This document shows, piece by piece, positions 10,351-21,813 of a DNA stretch of 64,000 bases. The notes under the pieces are model-generated. The model ran no database searches and had not been told where the DNA came from. It saw nothing but the letters and a program-made list of their open reading frames with translations. This stretch comes from Sordariomycetes sp. S80-01Y. Taxonomy: Eukaryota > Ascomycota > Sordariomycetes. The position numbers were made by a program, and so were the translations under genes. How positions within the stretch are numbered: position 1 is the stretch's first letter; every line of letters begins with the position of its first letter. The stretch covers positions 2,356,001 through 2,420,000 of the forward strand of contig JAXQJY010000033.1 of the NCBI GenBank assembly GCA_037042185.1. Reading direction: 5' to 3'.

Positions 10351-10813
10351 ACCGCTTGACTAGCTCCGTTGGATGTTCCCCAAATACGTCCCTTCTCCTG
10401 GGCCCAAATGCGGAGGTTGTGGGGTGCAGCTCCCATGGCGCCCCAATGGAGTTCTCCTTTCGAACACATCGAGGACCCTTCACGATTCGTGATGGTCTCA
10501 GGCATGAGGCATTGGCGGTCGCTCGAGTCGGAAGATCTTAGTCTCGTGCAATCGAGGGCTACCTAGCTATTGTTTACCCGTCATCCACTCCATAGCCGAG
10601 TACGTATATACGGCCCAATGACTTAGTAGCAAGTCAACGCCCCATGTGCCAGGCCATGTGTATCGCGACAGACATCACGATCTTTTCTAGCAACAAGCGT
10701 CCCAATTAGCCGGGTTCCTGAGCATTCGTATCTTGCTTGGCTCGTTCTTGATCGGTGACGTCTATACTCTATGTATTCTGATGTACAAGCTTAGGTGTTT
10801 CCCCTCTATGCGA

Positions 10814-12711
10814 TCACATCTCATCCCCGCTGTGCTCCTCCTTGAAGGTGACCTGTACTAGGACCTTCTTGTTGATCTTCCCCATGGCGTTGCGCGGTAT
10901 CGAGTCCACAATCTTCATCACCTGGGGGATCTTGTAGTTCGCTAACCGGCCCTTCAAGGCCCGCCGCATGTCCATCGGCTTCCAGGTGTCCGTCACATCC
11001 TTATCTAGGACAAGGACACACCCGACCTTTTGCCCCCATTTGCCGCTCGGGACGGAAACGACTGCTGCCTCCGCTACCTCAGGCAACGAGAGCAGCTCTC
11101 GCTCGACTTCCAACGCGCTGACCTTCTCGCCGCCGGTCTTGATGATGTCTGCTGACTTCCGCCCTTGGATAAAGTACAGCGGCCCTTTCGTCCACGTTTG
11201 AGCCTGGGCGGCCTCGGGAACTGCCCTCCTCACAGCAACATCTCCCGTCTTGAACCACTTCCCCTTGCCGTCACCCCCCTCCACGAATTCGCTAGCTGTA
11301 GCCGATGGGTTGCGCCAGTACTCCTTGAAAATCGTTGGTCCCCTCAGCTGTATTTCGCCGCTCCTCTCTTTCCCGTCTTTCCCGACCTCTTCGCCCTCCT
11401 CGATCACCTCGCCGGTGTCAAAGTCAACCAGGCGGGCCTGGACGCCAGGTAAAGGCCATCCCACGCTTGCGTCGACGCGATCGGAGGGGTCGAGGCCGCA
11501 GGAAAGAGCCATGCCTACTTCCGTCATACCGTAGCGCTCCAGTAGGACATTGCCCTGGGAAAGATTCCGCCAGGCAGCTTTGATGGGGGTGGGGAGGGCC
11601 GCAGAGCCGGAGATCGACAGGCGCATGTTCTGAGGAGAGACTGACTCGGAGGCGGCGGCCTGGAGGCTGGGCGACAGGAGTTTGTAGGTAGCGATCAAGC
11701 GGGAGTATACTGTAGGGACCACAGTGAAGAATGTGACTTTCTCTTGTGCATGATGAACGCCATTAGTTCCGTTCGTGCCGTTCGCGCCGTTGGCCTGGAG
11801 ATACGGAGCCGAAAAGCGTGTCCATACTGTGTCCGCGTTGAAAGGGAAGAGAAATTCGACCGACGAGCCAGCGAGGAGAGGAGCGAGTAGGGCGTTTACC
11901 GTTCCATGAATGTGATGAAGGGGCAGAACATGGAGGAGATGGTCTGAGGGTGTATAGCTCCACGCCTCAATGAGAGATCGGCATTGCGCCATGAGGACGT
12001 CTTGGGGCAGCAGTACACCCTTTGGCCGGTTTGTCGTGCCCGATGTGTAGAGCATCATACCTGCTCCGCCTGGACCACCATCTTCCCAGGTGACAGGCTC
12101 ATGCTTGCCGCCAGACTGGTGCTTGGGAAGCTCAAGATGGGCGGGTTTCGAATCCAGCTCCGACCCCAAGACCTGCTGCGCCTTCACGTCGAATTTCAGT
12201 GAAGACACCAAGATGGACGCCTCACTCTGATTCAAGATGTACTGCAGCTCAGGCGCCGGGAAAGCTGGCGACAAGGGCACGGCGATTGACCGCGCAGCCA
12301 TGACGGCCAAAAGCGTAACTATCATGGCACACTGTCAGCAGACGACTCGGATTCAGGGGTAAGAGGCCTGGTAACAAACATACCTACGTAGTCATAGCTG
12401 TTCTCGACCAGAAAGGCCACCCTCTCACCATCAATCTCCTTGCCACCTCTCGCTTCCCTCAGTCTGTCCCTTGCTCTTCCCACATCGCCTAGCAGCTCGC
12501 CGTACGTGAACCTCCTCCCACTGGGACAGTGAACCACAGCCGTCGAGGCCGGGTCGTGAGCTGCGACGGCCTCGAAGAGCGGGAGACGTGGCAGCGTAGT
12601 CATGCCTCTGGCGGACGCGTATAAGTGAGAGTAAGTCGACTGTCGCAGCCGCGGGGGGTGACTGCGGAGGAGGCGGAGGGAAGGGGTAAGAATGAGCGAT
12701 GGCAGGGACAT
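10814..12711 (-). CDS. Acyl-CoA synthetase, ACSF3/malonyl-CoA synthetase-like, probably mitochondrial
   Basis: Two exons, 12711-12384 and 12318-10814, with a 65-bp intron (12319-12383, GTATGT..GATAG). The product is 610 residues. This ANL-superfamily enzyme activates a carboxylic acid with ATP and CoA. Motifs are the P-loop YTSGTTNRPKG (about 200-210), ERYGMTEVGMAL, the hinge region GKWFKTGDVAV and IQGRKSADIIKTGGEKVSALE, and the C-terminal lysine block RNAMGKINKKVL. The chosen Met (MSLPSLIL) is followed by an Arg-rich, acid-free stretch (LRLLRSHPPRLRQSTY) that resembles a mitochondrial presequence. This matches the mitochondrial ACSF3 group that activates malonate or methylmalonate; substrate is inferred. 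A small NGTNGTNG repeat near residue 300 looks like a disordered linker. Upstream in-frame Mets exist but add a Pro-rich segment without presequence character. Confidence 0.88.
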
Positions 12712-13220
12712 GGAGGGGCAGGCAGGGAGGCAAGTAAGCGAGATCGGAGATGCGCCGCGATGGGGTATGGGATTTGTTGGGAAGGGGGTCCTGGCAGGAT
12801 GGCAAAATGGTACGCTGGCGAACCCGGGCTTGTTAATGAGATGGGGATGCGCAAGGGCGGCGATTTTCAACGGGTGGCAGATCTGGAGTCCGGACGGGCG
12901 TTGCGCTAGGCGGTTGGGGGAGCCGACCCGCTTTTACGCTGTTCGCGGCCCCCCTGCGGATGAGGGTACGCCTAGACCCTTCCGCCACATGGCTAGGCCC
13001 TTGACTTCAACCCGTGGAGCGCTCTCTTCTACAATATGAAGATTATAGAAATGCGGAGGCAAAGCTGAGGTTCGTACTTCATTACTGACTAGCAACTGTG
13101 GCCTTATATGCAAGGCTTACAAGGGTATTCCAACACAATCTCCTTCTTGAGGGAACCGTACTACTTGCTGCTCCGTAACACTAAATAGTACTTGATTATT
13201 ATAGAATTGTCCAAACTGCT
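12712..13220. other. Intergenic region, no gene seen
   Basis: About 0.5 kb between the promoter of the acyl-CoA synthetase and the 3' end of the exopolyphosphatase. GC-rich to 13020, then AT-rich. Nothing recognised. Confidence 0.6.
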
Positions 13221-14603
13221 TCACTCGTCCCAATCCCTGACAGCAGTCTCAATAATAGGCCGAAGCACCTTTCTCCCAGCATCTGAGCGATTGTGCGTCC
13301 AGACCATCTGGTGCTTGCCCAGCTCGTCAGCTCTGTGCCACGGCTTGACGTTGAGGGACTCGTCCGCCTCAACAGCTTCCGAGACCGTCCGGAACAGGCT
13401 GTCCGCCTGCGTTTCGTTTATGCGTACGTCTGTGCGTACCACCAGGACGATCTCGCGAATCTTGTGTTTCTTGCCCTTGTCGTCCCGGATCTTGTACTTG
13501 TTAAGCGCAACGCTGATGTCGGCCCCAACCTGCGCCGTCCATGCCGCTTCGATGGCAAACCAATCAAACAGCTCGCCGAATTCGGTCTTTTCAATTTGCT
13601 CCTCCAGCGAGTAGGGGATGGACGCGAAGCCGAGGCTCACTGTGGGTGTGCGTGGCGAGGGCGTATCGACCAGGTCTCCCTTCCAATCCCTACGCAGAAG
13701 GTCGCGGACGCCTAGATGGTCAAGATCCTTTTTTGCGGAGCTGAGCACATCATCGAGCTCCGACATCTTGTCTTCCAGGTCTGATCCGCGCCAGTTGCTT
13801 CGGTCCAGGACCCTCTGGGCTGTCTTGCGGTCCTCCTCGGTGGCATCCTTCAGGCCATCGGCATCAATCGCAACGGCAGACAAGATGAGCTCGAGAAGCT
13901 CATGGGGCATGTGATACTCCTCCGGGAGCTTCTCGAGCTCATCGAGCATCTGGCGGGCGACAATGGTAGTGCAGCTCGCAACTTTTTCGAAGATTCGAGG
14001 CTTCGCGTCTGGTCCTGCGCCGTTGTCCGTGTGATGGTCAAAGATGCTGAGAAGCTCAGCATCCTGCCATCGCCTCAAAGGCACCGGATGGTCCACAATA
14101 ATGATGCCTTTGATGTCTTTTGAGAGCGTGTCTGGGTCTTCAGGCAGCTCGTCGATGGTGAGCAGGTCCGAGTGGCCAGAGCTCATCTGAGAGTTCGCAA
14201 GGGCAATCTTATTCTCAGGCCTTAGATCTAGAGCGTCGGTGGGCGTCTGCAGCAGAGCAATAGCCTTTATCGGATTTGATGTGTTTTGCGTGGAGTGCTG
14301 GAGATGGTACGCCCACGTGAGCGCGGCGGTCATGGAGTCGAGGTCGCCGCCTTCATTGCCTTGAACAATGATCCATTCCGAGGATCGCCCTTCCTGCCAG
14401 TCGATCAGGAACAGCCGTTTGGTCTCGCGCGACCACTCGCTGAAGTGGCCAACTCCAATCTCTAGGCTATCTTGGACGCCTTGCACGGAGCCTGGGCCGG
14501 CCATGACGCGCTGTTGTGGGCGGAAATCCTCAATTGGAGTCGCGACAGCAATTGCAGTAGCCGCCAGTGACGCGCCGAGCAGACATGACTGTAAGATACG
14601 CAT
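13221..14603 (-). CDS. Exopolyphosphatase-like DHH phosphoesterase with signal peptide
   Basis: Single exon, 460 residues from the ATG at 14601-14603. DHH-family exopolyphosphatases of the Ppx1 type remove terminal phosphate from inorganic polyphosphate using bound metal. Metal-site motifs are visible in order: GNEGGDLDS (residues 82-90), IIIVDHP (about 170) and SIFDHHTDN, the DHH signature (about 190). A DHHA2-like C-terminal half follows (LGFASIPYSLEE, LVVRTDVRINE). The unusual point is the N-terminus: MRILQSCLLGASLAATAIAVATPIE is a clear signal peptide, whereas yeast Ppx1 is intracellular. A further Met lies 15 codons upstream in the same frame, but starting there would put about 15 residues ahead of the hydrophobic core. 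Extracellular or vacuolar location is inferred. Confidence 0.88.
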   Translation of the reverse strand: MRILQSCLLGASLAATAIAVATPIEDFRPQQRVMAGPGSVQGVQDSLEIGVGHFSEWSRETKRLFLIDWQEGRSSEWIIVQGNEGGDLDSMTAALTWAYHLQHSTQNTSNPIKAIALLQTPTDALDLRPENKIALANSQMSSGHSDLLTIDELPEDPDTLSKDIKGIIIVDHPVPLRRWQDAELLSIFDHHTDNGAGPDAKPRIFEKVASCTTIVARQMLDELEKLPEEYHMPHELLELILSAVAIDADGLKDATEEDRKTAQRVLDRSNWRGSDLEDKMSELDDVLSSAKKDLDHLGVRDLLRRDWKGDLVDTPSPRTPTVSLGFASIPYSLEEQIEKTEFGELFDWFAIEAAWTAQVGADISVALNKYKIRDDKGKKHKIREIVLVVRTDVRINETQADSLFRTVSEAVEADESLNVKPWHRADELGKHQMVWTHNRSDAGRKVLRPIIETAVRDWDE

Positions 14604-15402
14604 GGCGCAAATTGTTATGGAGGTGCGAATGCCTAAGAAAGAGTCCAATGCGAAAAACTACCACAACAGAATGATGCCGAAGAGTGTCTGGGACAACGAA
14701 ATGGGCGCTGTTAGCTTATAAAGTGACGCAAGAATGTGGCTTGAAGGCAGTAAAGTGGAGTCCGCCTCTCTCGAAATAGTGAGACACGCATAGTTACGGT
14801 GAAGTCCCAGCCACTTTCGCAGCGAGGGCCATCGTAGTGGCAGGAATACAGTCCAACTCAACCTCCAAAGAAAATCGTTAGGCCAGCTCAACAGGCTGTT
14901 TCATATCAATGAGACTTCGTTCAATTGAATGACCTGGCGCCATACTCCGCGTTGTGGGCAGCACGTAGTGGCAGTCCCCCATTCAGCTGTTAGCTGCCAC
15001 ACCAATCCTGAAGAGCTACTATATTAAACCTTGGGAGGCTGGCAGACAGTGGCGTTCGATCGGACCACTGTAGTTCCATGATATCCGAAAGGATGAGGAC
15101 ATTAAATGCAGAGAACTTGTGGCAAAAAAAAAGAACCGTGAGGCCGCCAATGGTCGTGAGTTCCGCTGAGTACGTCGCGCAGATGCGATTTCCTAGCTTG
15201 GGACGACGATCTTTGAAATTATATGCTCCAAAGACCAGCATCAATATACTCCTGCCTTGGTCTTCATCTAACATAATTAAACCCCCTACCTTCCAAACGA
15301 CTCCGACTGTGCGGGGCTTGACGAGCAATGAGGCATAGAAGTCACATAATTGACTCTTTTACTCAGGCTAATTTGCGGTCATGCCAAAAATCAGATCATG
15401 CG
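14604..15402. other. Intergenic region, no gene seen
   Basis: 0.8 kb between the start of the exopolyphosphatase gene and the stop of the poly-Thr gene. It contains a run of nine A at about 15124. No gene or repeat family recognised. Confidence 0.55.
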
Positions 15403-16752
15403 TTACATGGCACCTCTCAATTTCTTGAGTTTCCTCGGGGGGTCTGACGGACCTAAGCTTGGTGACCTTTCTTTTTTAAATATGCCACTGAGCCGACTCC
15501 TGGGGCGGGCAGGCTCCTCTCCGGGCGGGAGTTGGTTTGGGTTCAATTGTGCAGATGGACGGTGGTCAGGTTCGCTGGGCTCGTGGGTCTCTTGTATCTG
15601 GTTCAGGGGCGGCATAGCCCCTTCTGGAGGTTGGAAGCGCTGGTTCTCGGTCTCGTACCGGCCGCGCTCCAACACATCTTCGTTCTTTTTCACAGCCAGG
15701 CTGTTGGGATCATGGAAACGTTTGTCAATGGAGGAATTGAGCGTTCCGCGAAGGAGATCGCCAGCACCCTGGTAGGATGCCATTAGTTGTGCTCTAACCG
15801 TAGGGGAGGGCTTGAGAGACTCACATGTACGCCTGCAGCAGCGCGCTTTAGATTGTCCAGCGTCTTTGCAGGCCCCAAGCCCATTCGCGGACTATCATTA
15901 CCGGGCGGAGGTCCAGCACCTGGCGGTCCAGCGCCTGGTGTCTCGCGCAGCGTGGATTTCCTTGAAGGGTACGGATATTCATGTGAGCCCGGCTGGTACG
16001 CATCGTAGGCTTCTCGGGGCTGCGTTGCGATCGAGGCCGGCCTCGACTGATCGGGAATCATCTCTTGGGATCGTCTAGGGTTTCTTTCTGGTGGCTGTGG
16101 GAATACGTTGCTTGCTTCCACGGGGGACACGGGCGATATAGGTCCGCGCGACTCACGCGGCGGGATGAGGCGCCTCCCGGGAGTTTCTGTTTGTTGCTCC
16201 TCTTGCTCTGCCTGACTTGGAGGCTCCATGCCCGAGGGTAATTCGGCGGCATCATCTCGGGGCCGCTCAATCGTGGTTTTCTGACATCACATCAATAAGG
16301 GCTCCATATCCCTAAGGGGCAAACAGATTCAAGGAAAGCCACGGTACACATACTTTGCCGTCTTGTCCAGTAATTGTAGTCGTGGTCGTGGTCGTCGTTG
16401 TCGTCGTCGTCACAGTCTGTCCCGTGGCAGGGTTGCTGTGCGTTTCCCTCGTGATGGCGGGCGACGTGTACGACGTCGGCCCTTTGAGTGCTTCCTCCGT
16501 TGGATTGGACATTGGTGTCGGATTGGTGGAGGCTTCGCTAGTCTGCAAGCCGTTGGAACTTCGCGAGATGTCTGAGGTCGCTTCTGTAGTCAATGAGGTG
16601 TTGGCTTCATTGCTGGCTCCCGGGGGTGGTTCAGCGCTGAGCCTCTCGTGGTCAGGTTGGGGAAGTCCTTCGTCTTTATTCTTGGCTTGACCCCTCCCGC
16701 CCAGGATCCCTTTCCAGCGAGACGGTCTTCCTTTGGAGTCCGATGCTGTCAT
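15403..16752 (-). CDS. Disordered Ser/Thr/Pro-rich protein with poly-Thr tract and conserved-looking C-terminal motif
   Basis: Three exons: 16752-16354, 16280-15825 and 15768-15403. Introns are 73 bp (GTATGT..GTCAG) and 56 bp (GTGAGT..ACCAG, branch CTAAT), both phase 0. The product is 406 residues. The protein is almost wholly low-complexity: a Ser/Thr/Asn-rich first exon ending in 12 consecutive Thr, and a Pro/Arg/Glu-rich second exon. Around the second junction it reads LDNLKRAAAGVHGAGDLLRGTLN, the only helical, non-disordered segment. This looks like a conserved core. I recall similar segments in unnamed Pezizomycotina proteins but know no function. No membrane segment or signal peptide. 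The intron positions, all phase 0 with good signals, support the model. Confidence 0.72.
16375..16410 (-). repeat. Poly-threonine codon tract
   Basis: Thirty-six bases encoding 12 Thr in a row on the minus strand, with mixed ACA, ACT, ACG and ACC codons. The mixed codons suggest an old tract rather than a recent slippage expansion. Confidence 0.85.
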
Positions 16753-18203
16753 TGCAATATATGAGCAATTGTGGAGGTTGAACTGAGTAGATGCTTGCCC
16801 GCCCTATTCAATTGACAGGTATTGTTTTATCTCTGGAATGTGTAACAGCACCTGGACAATAGATAAGATCGGGAAACAGGTTGGCTGGGCATGATGTGTC
16901 GATGAGGTCATATCACAGCGCATGGCCTAGCTTGCGCCTTCGAGCAATGACGATGGATCGCCGCTAAAACTGGAGATCACCACGTTTCGGTCGCTCCAAT
17001 CTAGCCAACGCCCCCGAACGGGTAATGCCATATCGTAGGCACATCTAGACCTTGGGAGAGGGTTTCACAACTGGGCAGGCAAGCAAGCCACCGCCACGGC
17101 AATTCGAAGCCGAACGCAGGCCTGTGCTGTGTGGACGCGGGCAGCTTTCATCCCAGGGCTGGCTATGGCCTGCGTTGCGATGTCAAAAGGGGCTGGTTAT
17201 TCTCCGAAGCCTTTCTACGTAGACGCCACGTCCGCGGTTATCCTGCCCCGGTCCATTGAATATGTACAGACTGCAGTTAACGCGATGTGCTCTCAGGACC
17301 TCTACCATCGAAACGCATGCAACGGTCTGCCAGAAAAATTATAGTTTCGCTAAGGGCCTGAAATCCTGTTGCTTAAACCTGGTCCACGCACCAAGAAACA
17401 AGATCTGACAATTCCAATTTTGACCCCTCATGAACTCTGTTGGGACGGACGAAAACGCCTTCGCCACGTCTGAGCCCCCGCGTCCGGGAACTAAGCCATC
17501 GCCACGGGATGTTCAAGCTGATATAGGGAAGGGCTCTGAGTCCAGGGACTATTAGAGGCGCCAACGGTCGGGCTTTGTCAATGTCCTTCAGCCGAACTGG
17601 ATCCCACCCCAACGGAATTAAGGCTTTCTTCCATAGTGACGATTGAGACGAAAACTGGCATGACTAACCAGACGGCGTCGCATCGAAGCGCAGAGGTGCG
17701 GAGATGCGAGACGATGGGACTCTTTCAAAGGGCAGACTCCTCAGTTCTGGATTGGTGGGATGTGGGGTGTAAGCGGGAGCCCAGAGCGTTTCGGCAAGGC
17801 TTAGTGGCGCTAAACCCTTTCGGGGCAGCAGTACGGACCTAATCGGTATGCTTCGGCCGGGACGACGTTGAAGCTCTCACAACTTGAGGTTGGTAAGTCC
17901 GGATTGCAACTCGGACGGCGATAATTATTGGTTGAATCTTGGGTAACATGATGCCGAAATGTCGAAAACATACGTGTTTCCCGCGGACTTCGGACTTAGA
18001 GATTGAGCACAGGGTCGATTACCTGGATGAGGACGTTTGGCGCCCTGGGTCAGAAGTGGTATAAATTCGCGAGATGCTCTTCGTATGGACTCAGAAAGAC
18101 ATCAACAATCCAGAACACACAGACACACTACGGAATTCGTATCATACGCCTCACTGCTACACGCCTCCCGTCCGATTAACTCATCGCCAATCAACCCGTC
18201 ACA
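16753..18203. other. Intergenic region, divergent promoter space
   Basis: 1.45 kb between the poly-Thr gene (-) and the aldo-keto reductase (+). Short open frames only. A TATA-like box sits at 18060. A small tandem CGGACTTCGGACTT occurs at about 17983-17996. Nothing else identified. Confidence 0.55.
18060..18066 (+). promoter_or_regulatory. TATA-like box of the aldo-keto reductase gene
   Basis: TATAAAT, 138 bp before the ATG at 18204, at a plausible distance for a fungal core promoter. Inference. Confidence 0.5.
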
Positions 18204-19235
18204 ATGCCTCAAATCAACGGAAAGGAAGTCAGCCCCATTGGCCTTGGCATGATGGGTAAGTCTACGCTTTACTAGCATGCATTTCTTCTGACACTTCCAG
18301 GTTTCACCGCAAAGCCCCAGCCTCAGTCTCTCGCCCAGTCCATCGAAGTCATGAAAGCCGCCCTCAACAACGGCGTCAACCACTGGAACGCAGCCGACTT
18401 TTACGGTCCCCCGACCTTCAACTCCATGACTCTTCTCAAAGCATACTTTGAAAAGTATCCCGAGGACGCCCCAAAGGTGCAAGTCATCATCAAGGGCGCC
18501 ATCAACGGCAAGACGTTCTTGAGCGACAACAGCCCCGAATTCCTTCGCGCCTCCATCGACAACATCATCGAGAAGCTTGGCGGCACCACGAGCTTCATCT
18601 TCGGTCTAGCAAGGAGAGATTCTAAGCAGGACTTTAGCACTACGTTGAAAGTTATGCAGGAGTACGTCGACGCCGGCAAGATCGAGGGGGTCGCGCTCAG
18701 TGAATGCTCGGTGGAGACTATTCACGAGGCAGCAAAGCAAGTCAAGATCTCGGCGCTGGAGCTCGAACTGAGCATGTTCTCGCCTGATATCCTGAAGAAC
18801 GGCGTAGCGGACGCTGCGGCCAAGTACAACATCCCCATCGTGGCCTACTCGCCCATGGGCCGCGGGTTCCTGGCTGGCAAGTTCAAGACGCGCGACGACC
18901 TCAAAGAGATGGGACCGCTGGGAGAGGTTATGCCCCGCTTTGTCGGTGACAACTTCGACCTCAACGTCAAGCTTGCCGAGCGCTGCTACGCCCTGGCGGA
19001 GAAGAAGGGCTGCACCCCAGCGCAACTTGCCTTGAACTGGGTGCGTCAATTGGGTCAGCAACCTGGACTTCCAACCATTATCCCTATCCCTGGGTCTAGC
19101 TCCGTTGGCCGCGCAGAGGAGAACTCCAAGGTTGTGGAGTTGACTCCTGAAGAGATGGCTGAGATTCAGCAAGCCGTCGATACCATGGAGGTTGCCGGTG
19201 ATCGGTACCCTGAGTGGCTCGAGAAGAACACTTAG
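18204..19235 (+). CDS. Aldo-keto reductase, pyridoxal reductase (AKR8)-like
   Basis: Two exons, 18204-18255 and 18301-19235, with a 45-bp intron (GTAAGT..TCCAG). The product is 328 residues. The protein is a TIM-barrel NADPH-dependent reductase. The opening IGLGMMGFTAKPQP and the NHWNAADFYG block are like those of fission yeast pyridoxal reductase Plr1, so reduction of pyridoxal to pyridoxine is the best guess. Other small aldehydes or ketones are possible. Catalytic candidates are Asp50 and Tyr52 in AADFYG and Lys82 in VIIKGAI. The family His is replaced in the FGLARRD block, as in AKR8 members. The C-terminal cofactor segment is IPIPGSSSVGRAEENSK. Length is normal for the family. No targeting signal, so cytosolic. 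Confidence 0.9.
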
Positions 19236-21291
19236 ATAGCGTCGGAAGCTCCGAGCTTGGAAGAGGTAACTCATTAGAGATAGTGGGGGGTCGTCACTCT
19301 TTCTATTAATTTCATATATGAAACTTTGTTGTACATCCATCCGCCTATCATTAGCTACACGTTGAAGATTCTCCAAGCCTTAGCAAACAAAATTGACCTG
19401 TTTACCTCATTGATCAACCCCACGATACGTTCCATACTCCTCTGACCCTGCAGCCGTCGCTATGAAGGGAATGACTTGCTTTTGGAGATCTGATCGAATC
19501 GGCGACTGTTCAGAACATCTGCGGGGTAATTACCAAAAGAGAATCTGCTGATAGAAGAGCTCTTGGCCGAAAGAAGCCATATCGTCCACGGCTGAGCATT
19601 GAGATTCATCATAACGACTTGCAACCTTGTGACGAAGAACGAAGTTAGCTATAGGGCAGTGAGGATATATGATTTGCAATCCATGAACTTTAGAATGAGC
19701 CGTGCAGCCATTCGACTCTCGTGAATAGACTGTCTCCAGGGAGGGACCCTTGGCTTAGTCCCTGTAGAGGCCCCGCATTGCTGGTTGCTTCTTTCGCAGT
19801 TGCTCTCAGCGAAAGCAAAACCAGTGCCGTACTAGGCACTCTGATCTCGGTTCCAGCTTCATGGGAGGTCCTTGAGTTCATTCCATCGTTTACCAGGCCA
19901 GACGGTGCCCTCAATCGCCCAGAGTTGCGCGCAAAAGCGGCACTCCAAGGACTCAGGCACAAGCCCAATCAAGTCGCATCCCGCCATTTCGAGTTCCTGA
20001 CGCTACCGCCTGTGCGCTTTTGCAAATAGACAGCCGCCACGAGGGCACCTCGTCCCCGGCAGCGGCTTACCGCCTTTCTGCATGGCCAGCTGCAGACGTA
20101 TGCACGCGCGGCGATCCTCCGCTTTGGCGCTTCTCTGGGGCTTCTACGTATGGCGAGAGGTCCACCGGCCGCCGTGACATGTAAGCCTCTGGTGCGAACT
20201 ACACGGGCGGCTCCCGGTCTGACCTCGACGAGAAGAGGCGCAAGGTGTGTACGGTACGACGTCGGATGTTGCGGATGTGACGGAGTGGTTTGCGAGGCGC
20301 TCGAGCTGACATGTGCGGCTGGCGACAGCCAGGTGAGATCTCGTGACGAGTGGTGATCTGATGTCAGATTGGAAACTGGTATTGCTTTTTGAAGAATCCA
20401 CTGGGCCTGGATCGTCTTTTAAAACAGCGCCGTGCTTGAAGGTCAATTGCAAGCGCACCGCGGTGCCAGGTCAGGCCGGGCTGGGCCAACAGTCTCGTGT
20501 GTTTGTTTTGTGACACGCCATCCAACGTTTGAAGGGACCCGGCAAAGATGATTGGACTCCCGGGTTAGCATATCTATGCAGGGGACACACCCTTTTCAGA
20601 CATATATTGGAGAACTAGACCAAGCGACCTTAGATGGTAGGCGTTCAGGGTAGGTGGGTTCCGAAGTTGACTGCGACTATCTTAGTACTGAGGTCGTGGC
20701 ATGGGAAGTGGGTAGTGGCCGTCGTCTAGCGGATCGACCCCAGTGTCTGTGGTGGACGATTCCATTCGTGTGTAACGTTCATCATTTCACGTTCACGACA
20801 ATTCCACCCGGGTTACAGGTGCAAAGTCGATCCTGAACCTGATCCTCACCCGAGATGCTCGTCGCCATCTTCAAGCCATGTTTGCGTAACCACCATCAGG
20901 CTCCGACCGTCGGTCACGCATCCCGACATGACGGTGAGGCAAAATGCACCCTCGCTTACAGCAGCGACACGCTAAACCCCGTCGGGCGCATCCCACCTTC
21001 GTCTCGTCACCGCCATGCAGTCCAGAGTTCCACAAGCGCCTGCGGCTGCATCTGCATCTCCATCTGCACTCTTTTCCTCCCAATCTCACCGACTTCACCG
21101 AACCATTGAAAAAGTTCGAGGCAGGCAATCTTCCATCAATCTGACCCTTTCCTCTCTTCTCTCTTTCTCTCGTTCAGTCCACTTCTGAGAAGCCCTCGTC
21201 GATCCTTTCAGGTAGCTGTGAGGAGCAGTCGTGCGGAGCGATTGAGAGCAGCCGCCATCCGGAGGTAGAAAAAAAAAGAGGTTATCGCGCC
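19236..21291. other. Intergenic region, no gene seen
   Basis: 2.06 kb, the longest gene-free stretch in the window. Several frames of 60-104 codons on both strands overlap one another and show no family motif. A pyrimidine-rich leader (about 21135-21185) and a run of A at about 21270 precede the BolA ATG. Confidence 0.5.
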
Positions 21292-21813
21292 ATGCTTCGA
21301 AGATACGCCCTTGGTTTCCAGGCTGTCGGGCGGCAGCTGTCCACCATGAGCAACTCCACGACCCCCTTGGAAGACACCATTCGGGCCAAGGTTGGTCAGA
21401 CCCTCTCAACACCTTGAGCACAAGTATTGACAAACCGTCTCAAAGATCACCGCGGCTTTCAACCCGTCTACTCTAGAGATCTACAATGACTCTCACCTGC
21501 ACTCTCACCACAAGGCCATGCAAGGCGTGACCTCAAAGGAAACACATTTCCGGTAGGGCTCCCCCTCTGCTGAGATGAGACCGTTGCTCACCGCTGGGAC
21601 AGACTGGTCATCACGTCGGATGCGTTTTCATCAAAGATGCAGCCTGCCAGGCACAGGATGGTCTACGCCCTGCTGCGGGACGAGATGGCCCAAGAAGGCG
21701 GCATCCACGCCCTCCAGCTCCGCACCTTGACGCCCGAAGAGGAAGAGCGTCAGCGGAAGAAGAAGGAGGCTGAGGCTGAAGCCAAGGCCGAGCCTGCTCC
21801 GATTTCTGAGTGA
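21292..21813 (+). CDS. BolA family protein (Uvi31-like)
   Basis: Three exons: 21292-21390, 21446-21552 and 21603-21813. Introns are 55 bp (unusual donor GTTGGT, acceptor CAAAG) and 50 bp (GTAGGG..GACAG). The product is 138 residues. BolA proteins partner with monothiol glutaredoxins in Fe-S cluster handling; the yeast and fission yeast relatives act in mitochondria or in stress response. The core is complete: IRAKITAAFNPSTLEIYND, then SHLHSHHKAMQG, ETHFRLVITSDAFSSK and the turn ARHRMVYALLRDEM. The His in the SHLHSHH stretch are the cluster-ligand candidates. The N-terminus MLRRYALGFQAVGRQLST is basic and acid-free, suggesting mitochondrial import. The acidic/Lys tail after residue 110 is low-complexity. 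Confidence 0.92.

Larger units (their letters stand above)
9251..10813. other. Intergenic region upstream of GH54, with repeats
   Basis: 1.56 kb without a gene. It holds the GH54 promoter, the two degenerate direct repeats at 9410-9875, a perfect 14-bp palindrome CGCTCGCGCGAGCG at 10007-10020, and an imperfect trinucleotide run of CAG then CGG units at about 10320-10350. The rest shows nothing I can name. Confidence 0.6.

Noticed and set aside
17983-17996. Tandem CGGACTT pair
   Set aside because: Two short units only; no evidence of function.
18606-19376. 256-codon minus-strand frame
   Set aside because: Antisense to the aldo-keto reductase, which has clear family motifs.
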